A stretch of DNA of 64,000 bases from Thalassobacterium maritimum (GTDB lineage: Bacteria > Verrucomicrobiota > Verrucomicrobiia > Opitutales > Coraliomargaritaceae). The stretch's first letter is position 1. Every line of letters begins with the position of its first letter. Below, piece by piece: positions 36,301-45,009 of the stretch. The notes beneath the pieces were generated by a model. That model was not told where the DNA came from. It saw nothing but the letters and a program-made list of their open reading frames with translations, and did no database searches. Location of the stretch: positions 5,013-69,012 of the forward strand of contig NZ_JARXHW010000026.1 of assembly GCF_031127805.1 (NCBI RefSeq), read 5' to 3'. The position numbers and the translations under genes were made by a program.

Positions 36301-36887
36301 AGCAATTAATAGTCGCCACAGGTAACGCGCACAAAGTCGAAGAGTTCGATGGTCTCTTGGCTGACTGCGGTTTCGAAGTTCACTCTGCCAAAGTTTGCGG
36401 CGGCATGCCCGAAGTCGTCGAGGACGGCGGTAGCTTTGCAGCCAATGCACGGATCAAAGCGCTGGCACTACGCGCGCAAGCGCCTGCCGATGCATGGATC
36501 GTGTCTGACGATTCAGGGCTTGAAGTCGATGCGCTCGACGGAGCGCCCGGCATCTATTCCGCGCGCTATGCAGGCGAGGGGGCCAATGATTTGGATAACT
36601 TGAATAAGTTGCTGGCGGAGTTGGCCCAAGTGCCTGTGGAGCAGCGCGCGGCGCGCTTTCGCTGTGTGCTCTGCCTGCTCGATCCCGAGGGGCGGGAGCA
36701 GTTCTTCGAAGGTGCTTGCGAGGGGCGCATCGCGACCGAGCCGACTGGGGCAGCAGGCTTCGGATACGATCCCATCTTTGTGCCAGTGGGTTTTAGCAAA
36801 TCCTTTGCAGAGCTTGGTGAAACCAGCAAAAGTCAACTCAGCCATCGCGCGCTCGCCGTCAAAGCCCTGCGCCAGGGGGTGCTTTAA
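36297..36887 (+). CDS. rdgB: Non-canonical purine NTP pyrophosphatase RdgB/HAM1
   Basis: 196 residues. LIVATGNAHKVEEF at the N-terminus, IVSDDSGLEVDALDGAPGIY in the middle, SARYAGE and the GAAGFGYDPIFVPVGFSKSF block followed by SHRALAVKAL are the full HAM1 signature. It hydrolyses ITP, XTP and dITP to protect DNA from deaminated purines. Translationally coupled to ribD through an ATGA overlap. Confidence 0.95.
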   Translation: MKQLIVATGNAHKVEEFDGLLADCGFEVHSAKVCGGMPEVVEDGGSFAANARIKALALRAQAPADAWIVSDDSGLEVDALDGAPGIYSARYAGEGANDLDNLNKLLAELAQVPVEQRAARFRCVLCLLDPEGREQFFEGACEGRIATEPTGAAGFGYDPIFVPVGFSKSFAELGETSKSQLSHRALAVKALRQGVL

Positions 36888-36975
36888 TCCTCGCGAATTC
36901 TTGTTCTAGTTGCGGTATTTTGTCTTGTCAAAGAGGGCAGTCTGTTGCATCCCAATTCCCCCACTACAAAACCTT

Positions 36976-37380
36976 ATGGAAGAAACACTTATCATTCTCA
37001 AACCTGACTGCATGAAAAATCGTGTCGCAGGTGAAGTTATCTCACGCTTTGAAAAGGCCGGTTTCGAAATCGTTGCCTCGAAAGTTATGCAATTAGATGG
37101 TCCCATCTTGCGCGAGCACTATGCACACGTGGCCGACAAGCCTTTCTTTCCTGAGATCGAAGAATTCATGAGCAGCCGCCCGGTCATGCCTATGATTCTT
37201 CGTGGCGAAGACGTGATTGCAAAGGTCCGTGATTTGCTCGGTCCTACAAACTCTCAAGAAGCGGCTAAGGGGACCATTCGCGGGGATCTTGGCACTGACA
37301 TGATGCAAAACGTCGTGCACGCATCGGACAGTCCCGAAGCGGCTGCAGATGAGAAAAAACGCTTTTTCCCAGAGCTCTAA
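36976..37380 (+). CDS. ndk: Nucleoside diphosphate kinase
   Basis: 134 residues from ATG 36976, which directly starts with the family motif EETLIILKPDCMKN. A reading from 36910 would add a non-homologous leader. The phosphorylated His is His115 in QNVVHASDSPEAA. Length and KGTIRGDLG match the family. Balances NTP/dNTP pools. It is followed 3 bp later by ispF and preceded by an 88-bp gap after rdgB. Confidence 0.96.
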   Translation: MEETLIILKPDCMKNRVAGEVISRFEKAGFEIVASKVMQLDGPILREHYAHVADKPFFPEIEEFMSSRPVMPMILRGEDVIAKVRDLLGPTNSQEAAKGTIRGDLGTDMMQNVVHASDSPEAAADEKKRFFPEL

Positions 37381-37383
37381 ACA

Positions 37384-37878
37384 GTGAAGGTTAAAACAGG
37401 GATCGGTCTCGACAGCCATCGATTCGTCGAAGGCGAGTCGGACCGTCCCTTTATTTTAGGAGGGCTCCAGTTTGAGGATGCCCCGGCACTGGCTGGCAAT
37501 AGCGATGCCGATGTCATTTTACACGCGGTGACCGATGCGATTAGCGGAGTCACCGGGCGCACGGTGATTGGTGCTGTGGCCGATGCCATGTGCAAGCAGG
37601 GCATTACCGACAGCAAGGCTTACCTCGCAGTGGCCCTGGAAGACCTCGCAAAGATGGGGGGCGGCGCTTGGCAGATTAGTCATCTGTCTGTGGCTGTGGA
37701 ATGTTTGCGCCCCAAGATTGACCCCAAAGTGCCCGCTTTGCGTGCCTCTTTGGCCAGCCTACTGGCAATCGATGTCGAGGATGTATGTATCACCGCGACC
37801 ACTGGCGAGGGCCTCAACGACTGCGGTCGTGGTCTCGGCATGCATGTGTCTGCAGTGCTGACAGTCGTGCGAGACTGA
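37384..37878 (+). CDS. ispF: 2-C-methyl-D-erythritol 2,4-cyclodiphosphate synthase
   Basis: 164 residues from GTG 37384. GIGLDSHRF supplies the metal ligands Asp10 and His12, and DVILHAVTDA supplies His47. ATTGEGLNDCGRGLGM is the C-terminal family signature. It performs the cyclisation step of the MEP isoprenoid pathway. The last gene of the plus-strand set, only 3 bp after ndk. Slightly unusual GYDVHR variant (GLDSHR) but all ligands are kept. Confidence 0.94.
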   Translation: MKVKTGIGLDSHRFVEGESDRPFILGGLQFEDAPALAGNSDADVILHAVTDAISGVTGRTVIGAVADAMCKQGITDSKAYLAVALEDLAKMGGGAWQISHLSVAVECLRPKIDPKVPALRASLASLLAIDVEDVCITATTGEGLNDCGRGLGMHVSAVLTVVRD

Positions 37879-37904
37879 TCTTTTGCACTGTGCGTTAGTG
37901 TGAG

Positions 37905-39145
37905 TTAGGGGCGCTCTTGCCAAGCTGCAAATTCTCGCGGACGTAAGCGGTAGCGTGCGATATTACCTTCGTGTAGGCTGTTTAATTCGACCTGGATGAC
38001 TTGTATGAATTGTGCTCGAGCATCTGGAGCCAGCTCGTGTGCAAAGGCCTCGATACTTGAGCTGGCCTCTGCTTGGGAGTGATTTTGCTGCACGATTTCG
38101 CGCACGCAGGCGTGGATGATGTGCCGATGCTGTAGGCGAAAAGGGTCTGGCTCGCCGAGCGTTTCGCGCACGGCCGAGCAGCGCATTGCCGAGCGTTTGT
38201 AGGCCACACAAAAACCTCGCGCAGGTATTCGATCCGATTGAGCTCGTAGACTCCGAGAATCGCATGCACGTAATCACTTTGTGGCACATCTACGAAAGAG
38301 AGTGGACACAGATTGTGCCGGACGAGTGGGATGTTGGCTGCCAGGCGCGAGACTCGTTTGTTGACGTCTTCAAAGGCCTGCAAATACGGTAGATGCACCA
38401 TCGCAAAGAAGGCCTGTTCGAAGGGGTTCTCGATCGCTTCAGCTTTTTCTAAAAACACATTGAAGCGCTCCTTGATGCGGAGATGACCTTCAGGCGGGTA
38501 ATACACCGAGGCAGCAATGCCGACCGAGCGCTCGCGAATACGACCACAGCTATCAGGATCTGGCATCAGATTATCGGCGAGCAGCGCATGGAGGTTGCAA
38601 ATGGTGTAGTGGTTGAAGCCGATTTCGTCGACTTGATCTGCCAAGAGTTCGATCGCTGCTTTGTGATTGAGTAGCATTTGTGCTTCCACCGTCGCCTTGC
38701 CATCGGAAGCTTCACCCAGTTCCAATAGACGCTGTGCCTCTAGGATTGAGTAGGTGTTGCCCTCAAGCCGGCTGGAGTTCCAAGACAGGTCGATCAACCA
38801 ACGATCAAGAACTTTGCGCACATAGGTGCCCGCAGGTAATTGACTGGCCCCAACGTGGCCTTCCTGCGCGAGATCTTGGCGGATGGATTCACTCAAGTAA
38901 GCGCTTTGATTCGGCTGGTAATCGTCTAAAAAAGCGTCCTTGTAGCCGACGGGGTCCCTTTGCCGCTGCGGGCGCGTGACCTGTGCGCGAATTTGTTTTG
39001 CCACCGCAGAGAGCGAAATGCCTGCGTCTTCTGCCAGCTGTGTCTGCCATTTGCTGATCTCGCTGGCGGCCACATGGTAGCGACGGCTGCGACCTTCCCC
39101 CTTCGCTTTTAGGTGACCGGATTCGAGTAGGCCATCTTTTTGCGC
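37905..39145 (-). pseudogene. Fic-family protein gene, 5'-truncated and frameshifted
   Basis: The main ORF (start GTG 39073) encodes LIDLSWNSSRLEGNTYSILE, GFNHYTICNLHALLADNLMP and HLPYLQAFEDVNKRVSRLAA, the core of a Fic subfamily whose motif carries Gln instead of the catalytic His. Near 38205 the frame breaks: after REVFVW the reading continues as a nonsense PTNARQ tail, whereas the other frame gives AYKRSAMRCSAVRETLGEPD and runs to 37905 with the normal family C-terminus. One missing G in GTGTGGCCTAC explains it. At the 5' side, codons upstream of the GTG (IIAQKDGLLESGHLKAKGEG) look like the end of a winged helix whose first part and start are gone. Two lesions argue for a pseudogene. Confidence 0.85.
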
Positions 39146-39205
39146 GATTATGAAAGTCGACGGTTTGGCTTGATCTCAGTTGCAGCAGTTCTGTTAATTG
39201 TGACT

Positions 39206-40183
39206 ATGAGTGAAGCTAAAAAGGGATGCTGTGCGCCTCAGCGCAGTTCGGGTGCTGCGGCCCCCGTGATTGATTTACGATCGGCGGAGGGCGCTGCCAA
39301 GTTAGGATCGACTCAGGGCATGGTGCGCGTTCAAGGCGGTCAATTTAAGATTGGTTACGAAGGTCCTGGTGCGTGGGTGGCTGATGGCGAAGGCCCCGTG
39401 CGAACGATTACACTCGATACTTATTGGCTGGATCAAACTGCCGTCACCAATGCTCAGTTTGCGGAATTTGTAGCCGCAACCGGCTATGTCACCGAGTCGG
39501 AGAAATTTGGCTGGGCCTATGTCTTTATCGGGCAGCTTTCGAACTCAAAGCAACGCAAGCTTCGCGAAACAAAGACCGTGCAGGGCTTGCAGTGGTGGTA
39601 TGCCATCGACGGGGCCTATTGGCGTAAGCCTGAGGGGCCTGGCTCCAATATTAAGAAACGCATGGACCACCCCGTAGTGAGTGTCTCTTGGAATGACGCG
39701 CTGGCTTATGCGCATTGGGCAGGCAAACGTCTGCCCACCGAGGCGGAGTGGGAAGTGGCCGCACGTGGTCCCGATAACGTACAAACGATGTATCCATGGG
39801 GCAGCGAACTGGAACCAGGCGGGAAGCATCGTTGCAACGTGTGGCAGGGGGACTTCCCACATGTCAATTCAGAGGCAGATGGCTATGCGTGGACGGCTCC
39901 GGTCACCGCATATCGTAAATATGAGAGCGGATTTTATAACCTGCTCGGCAATGTTTGGGAGTGGTGTGCCGATTGGTTTCATCCCAGCTGGCATGCGAAA
40001 GAAAGCGAGGCCACTCGTATCAATCCCACGGGGCCCAGTAGCGGCGAGAGCCGCGTGATGAAAGGCGGCTCCTTCTTGTGTCACGAGAGTTATTGCAATC
40101 GCTATCGTCTTGGGGCCCGCACCGCCAATACGCCTGATTCCGCCACTACGAATTTAGGCTTTCGCTGTGCCCGGGATGCGTAA
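39206..40183 (+). CDS. Formylglycine-generating enzyme (sulfatase activator)
   Basis: 325 residues from ATG 39206; a start at 39140 would overlap the Fic remnant. RVQGGQFKIGYEG begins the SUMF1 domain; WNDALAYAHWAGKRLPTEAE and NLLGNVWEWCADWF are core blocks. The copper-binding catalytic pair is intact: GGSFLCHESYCNRYR with Cys292 and Cys297, the same five-residue spacing as in human and mycobacterial FGE. It therefore should convert the sulfatase CxPxR cysteine to formylglycine, unlike the many SUMF1-like proteins that lack these Cys. A CC motif (KKGCCAPQ) at the N-terminus recalls other FGEs. No sulfatase gene is in the window. Confidence 0.92.
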   Translation: MSEAKKGCCAPQRSSGAAAPVIDLRSAEGAAKLGSTQGMVRVQGGQFKIGYEGPGAWVADGEGPVRTITLDTYWLDQTAVTNAQFAEFVAATGYVTESEKFGWAYVFIGQLSNSKQRKLRETKTVQGLQWWYAIDGAYWRKPEGPGSNIKKRMDHPVVSVSWNDALAYAHWAGKRLPTEAEWEVAARGPDNVQTMYPWGSELEPGGKHRCNVWQGDFPHVNSEADGYAWTAPVTAYRKYESGFYNLLGNVWEWCADWFHPSWHAKESEATRINPTGPSSGESRVMKGGSFLCHESYCNRYRLGARTANTPDSATTNLGFRCARDA

Positions 40184-40186
40184 GTG

Positions 40187-40924
40187 CTAGTCCGCAATTA
40201 AGCGGATGTAGGCCTTGACCGCTTCGGTCTGGGCAGCGTGTGCATCGCATTGGCGAAACGCGTGCTTATAGACTCGTGTTTCAAGGCCGATTAGATCGTG
40301 CCAAACTTGCACTTGTCCGTCGCAGTGGAGGCCAGCTCCGATACCGATGACTGGGATCTTGAGTGCTTGGCTGACGCGCTGGGCCACTAGGCCCGGCACT
40401 AGCTCCAAAATCACACCGACCGCCCCGGCTGCTTCCAGTTTCAAGCATTCGTCCACGAGTCGTTCGGCAGATTCGTCGTCTTTGGCTTGCATCGATGGCT
40501 TTTCAATCAGCTGCGGGGTAAAGCCCAAATGGGCCCAACCATCCACTTCAGATTGGGCCAGCGCCTCAAAGACCTCCGGTTTGAAGCCTTCCACTTTCAC
40601 GCCATCGACGCCGTCTTGTCGCAATTGATCGGCGGCGTCCATGATGCTGGCGAGGCTGCTGGAAGCCGCAAAAGGAATGTCAGCCAACAAATACGAACGC
40701 TCGACTCCGCGTGCGACAGCACGCACATGGTGGCGCATCTCTTCCAGACTCAGGTCGTTCTGGTGGGCGTACCCCAGCACATTGGTCGCCAAGCTGTCGC
40801 CTACGAAGATCACGTCGATGCCGCAGGCGTCTTGTATCTTGGCTGACGGGTAATCGTAGCACGTTAGCATCGATATTTTGATGCCGTCATGTTTGAGTTG
40901 GCTAAATGTGGATGCCTGCTTCAT
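40187..40924 (-). CDS. panB: 3-methyl-2-oxobutanoate hydroxymethyltransferase
   Basis: 245 residues from ATG 40924; the in-frame sequence upstream to 41074 has no family homology. TCYDYPSAKIQDACGIDVIF and VGDSLATNVLGY are the metal/substrate loop, FAASSSLASIMDAADQL and GVKVEGF follow, then VIGIGAGLHCDGQVQVWHDL. First step of pantothenate synthesis: hydroxymethyl transfer from methylene-THF to ketoisovalerate. It is convergent with FGE (3 bp between stops). Slightly shorter than the ~263-residue E. coli enzyme. Confidence 0.94.
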   Translation of the reverse strand: MKQASTFSQLKHDGIKISMLTCYDYPSAKIQDACGIDVIFVGDSLATNVLGYAHQNDLSLEEMRHHVRAVARGVERSYLLADIPFAASSSLASIMDAADQLRQDGVDGVKVEGFKPEVFEALAQSEVDGWAHLGFTPQLIEKPSMQAKDDESAERLVDECLKLEAAGAVGVILELVPGLVAQRVSQALKIPVIGIGAGLHCDGQVQVWHDLIGLETRVYKHAFRQCDAHAAQTEAVKAYIRLIAD

Positions 40925-41103
40925 GTTAGTGGGATACCTTTTATCGCTTAAGAGATCAAGCCACGCAGAATATTTTGTGAGCGGATGGCAATTTAAAATC
41001 ACCTGCGGCCTCAGCATTATTTTTTCTAAAACGCTTGGCGAATCTCGCGTAGGCCCTTTAATCCGCTGCTTCACTTTCTATTTTCTAATCAACTCGTCAT
41101 ATT

Positions 41104-42654
41104 ATGCAAAAAAACGCACTCCTCTCCGTCAGCGATAAATCAGGCCTTGTGCCCTTCGCTAAAGCTCTGGTTGAGCAACACGGCTACCGCCTGCTTTCCA
41201 CTGGTGGCACCGCAAAGTTGCTTGAGCAAGAGGGCATCCCTGTCACCGAGGTCAGTGACTACACTGGCTTCCCGGAAATGATGGAAGGGCGTGTCAAGAC
41301 ACTGCACCCTAAGATCCACGGTGGACTATTGGCGCGCCGCGACAAAGAGGATCATATGGCTGCAGCTGCAGAGCACGGCATTGAAATGATCGATCTAGTA
41401 GTGGTGAATCTTTACCCCTTCGAAGAGACTGTTGCCAAGCCCGACGTTACTTTTGAGCTCGCGATCGAGAACATCGACATCGGTGGTCCCTCCATGCTGC
41501 GTTCCGCGGCTAAGAACCACGCCTCCGTCTCTGTGGTGGTCGATGCCGCTGATTACGATCGCGTGCTTGCAGCCATGAGCGACGAAGCCGCGCTGCTCAA
41601 ACTACGCCGCGAGCTAGCGCTCAAGGTCTTCCAGCGCACCTCCTCTTACGATGGTGCCATTGCCGCCTATCTCGAAGCGCAGGTCGCGGAAGCCCCCGAT
41701 CTTGGTGAAATTTCCGGCATCCCTGCCAAGTTGGATTTGCAACTACCACAGGTGCAAAGCTTACGCTACGGTGAAAACCCACACCAAAAGGCTGCACTTT
41801 ACGGCAACTTCTTTGATTGCTTCGAGCAGCTACAAGGCAAGGAGCTCAGCTTTAACAATATCATCGATATCACCGCCGCCACATACCTGATCGGCGAATT
41901 CCAAAAGCCTACCGTTGCCATCCTCAAGCACACGAATCCATGTGGTGTCGCTTCGGCCGAAACACTTGTAGAAGCCTGGGAGCAAGCCTTTGTGACCGAC
42001 CAACAAGCTCCTTTCGGTGGCATTATCGTAGTTAATCAGACCATGGATGCCGACCTCGCTGCGATCATTAGTAAGATCTTCTGTGAAGTCATCATCGCGC
42101 CTGACTTTACGCCCGCCGCCCGCGAAATCTTTGCTAAGAAGAAGAATCTGCGCCTGATGACTGTAAAGGGCAGCCTGCCCGCAGACTCCCTGCAAGAGAT
42201 GCGCTCGGTGGTCGGTGGTGTTCTGATGCAAGACCGCGACACCATGCCCGATCGCCCCAGCGACTGGAAGATCGTTTCCAAACGTCAGCCTAGCGACGAA
42301 GAGATGCGCGCTATGATCTTCGGTTGGAACGTCGTCAAGCACGTCAAGTCCAACGCCATCGTATACGCAGGTTGCGAACGCACCCTAGGCGTCGGCGCGG
42401 GGCAAATGTCGCGTGTCGATAGCTCTAAGATCGCCGTTTGGAAAGCGGGCGAAGCCGGGCTACCACTTGAAGGTTCCATCGTGGCCTCCGACGCCTTCTT
42501 CCCCTTTGCCGACGGCCTAATCGCCGCAGCCGAAGCCGGTGCCGTGGCTGCGATCCAGCCCGGCGGCTCCGTGCGCGACGACGAAGTGATCGCTGCCGCT
42601 GACGAGCGTAATATGGTGATGGTCTTCACCGGCAAGCGCCACTTTAAGCACTAG
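41104..42654 (+). CDS. purH: Bifunctional AICAR transformylase/IMP cyclohydrolase
   Basis: 516 residues. N-terminal MGS-like cyclohydrolase: SVSDKSGLVPFAKALVEQHG and GFPEMMEGRVKTLHPKIHGG. C-terminal transformylase: LRYGENPHQKAALYG, VAILKHTNPCGVASAETL and the closing GGSVRDDEVIAAADERNMVM. It catalyses the last two steps of IMP synthesis. Codon use is strongly C-ending, as in purF, consistent with high expression. A terminator follows at 42707. Confidence 0.96.
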   Translation: MQKNALLSVSDKSGLVPFAKALVEQHGYRLLSTGGTAKLLEQEGIPVTEVSDYTGFPEMMEGRVKTLHPKIHGGLLARRDKEDHMAAAAEHGIEMIDLVVVNLYPFEETVAKPDVTFELAIENIDIGGPSMLRSAAKNHASVSVVVDAADYDRVLAAMSDEAALLKLRRELALKVFQRTSSYDGAIAAYLEAQVAEAPDLGEISGIPAKLDLQLPQVQSLRYGENPHQKAALYGNFFDCFEQLQGKELSFNNIIDITAATYLIGEFQKPTVAILKHTNPCGVASAETLVEAWEQAFVTDQQAPFGGIIVVNQTMDADLAAIISKIFCEVIIAPDFTPAAREIFAKKKNLRLMTVKGSLPADSLQEMRSVVGGVLMQDRDTMPDRPSDWKIVSKRQPSDEEMRAMIFGWNVVKHVKSNAIVYAGCERTLGVGAGQMSRVDSSKIAVWKAGEAGLPLEGSIVASDAFFPFADGLIAAAEAGAVAAIQPGGSVRDDEVIAAADERNMVMVFTGKRHFKH

Positions 42655-42673
42655 AAATCAGGCAGTAGAGTAG

Positions 42674-42734
42674 GCCGGTTGCAGGTCGCGCTCATTAGCA
42701 CTTTTCAAGACCGAGTGGTGACACTCGGTCTTTT
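42674..42734 (+). repeat. 61-bp direct repeat, left copy (contains terminator)
   Basis: Matches 60196-60256 with one mismatch (C/T at offset 26). The shared block starts GCCGGTTGCAGGTCGCGCTC and ends with the terminator hairpin. The two copies are in the same orientation and bracket the whole EPS locus. Confidence 0.95.
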
Positions 42735-42738
42735 TTTT
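42707..42738 (+). terminator. Rho-independent terminator of purH
   Basis: AAGACCGAGT / ACTCGGTCTT 10-bp stem with a 6-nt loop followed by T8. Perfect textbook form. Confidence 0.92.
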
Positions 42739-42952
42739 CGAAATGCCATAATGACTCTTGAGCTTTTGTGGGCTACGATTCCGTCGACACACGTATTTTC
42801 GAGAAGTTTGAGCCAGTTCAGCTTTTGGATAGTATCAAATTTTTGATGTGTGAAAAAATGGTCGAATCGCTAATCTGGCATGATAAGTGGTTATTCATTC
42901 TAAAATCTTTTACGCTCTAGTGGATAAGCTAATGTTTAACTCGGATGATATT

Positions 42953-44095
42953 ATGAATGTAGGTTCTAAAAACTCTTTATATGTGTTATTGATGCTGTCT
43001 GGCGCATACTTAAATGCTGAAGTTTCTCTTGGTGACAGTGGCGCATTGGCTTTGGGATTAGATACCAAAGTTGAATCGACGTCAAACGCGACGCTTTCCA
43101 GTGCCGAGACCTCCGATACTATTTTTTCTGCGCTACCAAGCGTTAAATTTAGATCGGACGCCGGGGCGGTTTCAATTGATGCTTTTGTGGGAGTCGAGCT
43201 TTTACGTTATGATCGATTGGATAATAACGATTCTGAAAACTTTAAGAGTGGGGTGACCGTCGTATTTCCAGACGAGATGGCGGGAGAGAATTATTCATTG
43301 GTCCTAAATGCGGGCTTCAACCAGAATACCAGTGCCACCTCTGCTTTGCAGCAAGTGACTGAAACCGAGGACTTATCGCTTTCAGCCTTAGGGACTTATT
43401 ATATTAGTGAATATGTGTCGTTACGCTCTGGGGTCACTTATCTTAATAGCGAATCTAAGACGGCAGGCTTTGCGGATCTCGAAACCTATGAAGTTCCATT
43501 TGCAGTGTATTATAAATACGACGAGACGCTTAACTTAGGTTTAGGCTACCGTTATAGAAACACTGAAGTTTCCGAGGTTACACCCGCCGCCAATAGCGAT
43601 GATCACGCCGTGTTCTTTGCTATCGAAGATTTGCTTTCACCTTTGGTGCAGTATGAAATAAATGTTGGTTATCAGTACCGTGAATTTGATAGTCAATCCA
43701 ACTTCGATGATGAGGGAGCTGCCTTTGCACAAGCCATGTTGACGTGGTTTATCGCTGATCGCTCACGTTTACTTGCTTCGATTGGTAATGATTACGGGAC
43801 TTCGGCTGCGAATCAATCGAGTGAGACTTTTTTCACCGAATTGACGCTGCAGCACGAATACGATGAGCGCTTATCCGCCGCCATTGGCATGCGATATGAG
43901 GAAGTGGATTATGAGCAAGCAGTTGGCAGTCGTTCGGATGATGAATTAGCGTTCTATGTCAGCGGAGATTATCAACTGGTGGAAGATCGTTGGCTTTTAC
44001 GTGGTCGTTTAAGCTATGCAGATCACAGTTCGGATGCTGTGACGGCTCAGTATGATGTCATTCATGCAAGTATCGCATGCATTTTAGTATTTTAG
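42953..44095 (+). CDS. Outer-membrane beta-barrel protein of the EPS locus
   Basis: About 380 residues from ATG 42953, chosen because it yields a signal peptide (SLYVLLMLSGAYLNA). The mature part is a long series of amphipathic strands with aromatic ends (e.g. LNLGLGYRYRNTEVSEV, YEINVGYQYREFDSQ) and closes with a strand-like VIHASIACILVF. This fits the porin-like/EpsL-type barrels that lead exopolysaccharide operons. It is followed 4 bp later by the wza-like gene. A role in polymer export through the outer membrane is inferred. Confidence 0.8.
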   Translation: MNVGSKNSLYVLLMLSGAYLNAEVSLGDSGALALGLDTKVESTSNATLSSAETSDTIFSALPSVKFRSDAGAVSIDAFVGVELLRYDRLDNNDSENFKSGVTVVFPDEMAGENYSLVLNAGFNQNTSATSALQQVTETEDLSLSALGTYYISEYVSLRSGVTYLNSESKTAGFADLETYEVPFAVYYKYDETLNLGLGYRYRNTEVSEVTPAANSDDHAVFFAIEDLLSPLVQYEINVGYQYREFDSQSNFDDEGAAFAQAMLTWFIADRSRLLASIGNDYGTSAANQSSETFFTELTLQHEYDERLSAAIGMRYEEVDYEQAVGSRSDDELAFYVSGDYQLVEDRWLLRGRLSYADHSSDAVTAQYDVIHASIACILVF

Positions 44096-44099
44096 TTCA

Positions 44100-44717
44100 A
44101 TGTTTCGTATATTCACATTCATAGTGCTCGCGTATAGTGCGAACGTCTGTTCGGCACTCAATGCAGAAAACTCTCAGTCTGTCGGCCATACTTATTTACT
44201 GTCGCCCTTTGATAAGCTAATTATCTCTGTCTATGGTCAGGATGACTTGCAAAGTGAGCAGCGCATTTCCGATCAAGGGGCGATCTCAATGCCTTTGCTG
44301 GGCGATGTGACTATTGGAGGCTTGCCAGTTTTTGAAGCCCAGAAATTGCTGGAAGAAGCCTTTGTAAATCAACGCTATTTAGTGAAGCCAGTGGTGACGA
44401 TCAGTATTGAAGAGTTCTCGCCTAAAGTCGTCACGGTGCTAGGAGAAGTCGAGAGTCCAGGGTCCATCGTGATCCCCCAGGGCCGCAATGGGATTCCTAT
44501 TCAAATTGCGATCGCCCAAGCCGGGGGCTTTACTGGTGCTGCACAAAAGGCTGACGTAAAGGTGACACGCACTCTCACGGGGGCCGGGCAGACCGATGAG
44601 GTCTCATTCGATGTGGATGTTGCGGCCATTCTTCAAGCCAGTGGTAAATCTAAAGCCGAACAGCTCTTTCTCGCCTTACCGGACGATATTATCTTCGTCC
44701 CACGTCGTCTGTTTTAG
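44100..44717 (+). CDS. Polysaccharide export protein (Wza family)
   Basis: 205 residues with a signal peptide (IVLAYSANVCSA). YLLSPFDKLIISVYGQDDLQ is the Poly_export domain start. The SLBB-type beta-grasp follows (VVTVLGEVESPGSIVIPQGR). The short length indicates one Poly_export and one SLBB domain. It forms the periplasmic/outer-membrane channel for exopolysaccharide. The signal peptide lacks a classical lipobox at the expected place (NVCSALN is the nearest). Operonic with the beta-barrel gene. Confidence 0.9.
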   Translation: MFRIFTFIVLAYSANVCSALNAENSQSVGHTYLLSPFDKLIISVYGQDDLQSEQRISDQGAISMPLLGDVTIGGLPVFEAQKLLEEAFVNQRYLVKPVVTISIEEFSPKVVTVLGEVESPGSIVIPQGRNGIPIQIAIAQAGGFTGAAQKADVKVTRTLTGAGQTDEVSFDVDVAAILQASGKSKAEQLFLALPDDIIFVPRRLF

Positions 44718-45009
44718 CGGGTTCTTTCGTTAGACAACACTTAAATATTTAGGAGTCACTGAGTGATTTCTGTCTTCCATTGTTTCACAGCGGATTGCTT
44801 ACCCTATCTGTGTCCGCTGATTCATCTGCCCTAAAGTTATCACTCCACCATGTGGACATTCATTCATAACAAAGTCAGTCAGATTGGTTTTTCCGGATTT
44901 TCCAGAATACGACCAATGGCGGTAGCGTTTTAGGAAACTAGCGACCGGCGATACGACAGGTATAGAACAAAAAAAGGCCGTTAGGTTTGCACAGTTTAAT
45001 TTTTTAACA
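44718..45009. other. 292-bp non-coding gap between wza-like and wzc-like genes
   Basis: An unusually long spacer inside an otherwise tight operon. I see no tRNA, terminator or long repeat. The minus strand encodes about 50 codons of protein-like sequence (FLKRYRHWSYSGKSGKTNLT, then DFVMNECPHGG) that could be an unrecognised insertion remnant. It may instead hold a promoter for the downstream kinase gene. Confidence 0.4.

Noticed and set aside
42953..42970. Sigma-54 site before the EPS beta-barrel gene (ctggcatgataagtgg)
   Set aside because: The -24 half is present but the GC of the -12 half is missing at the required spacing.
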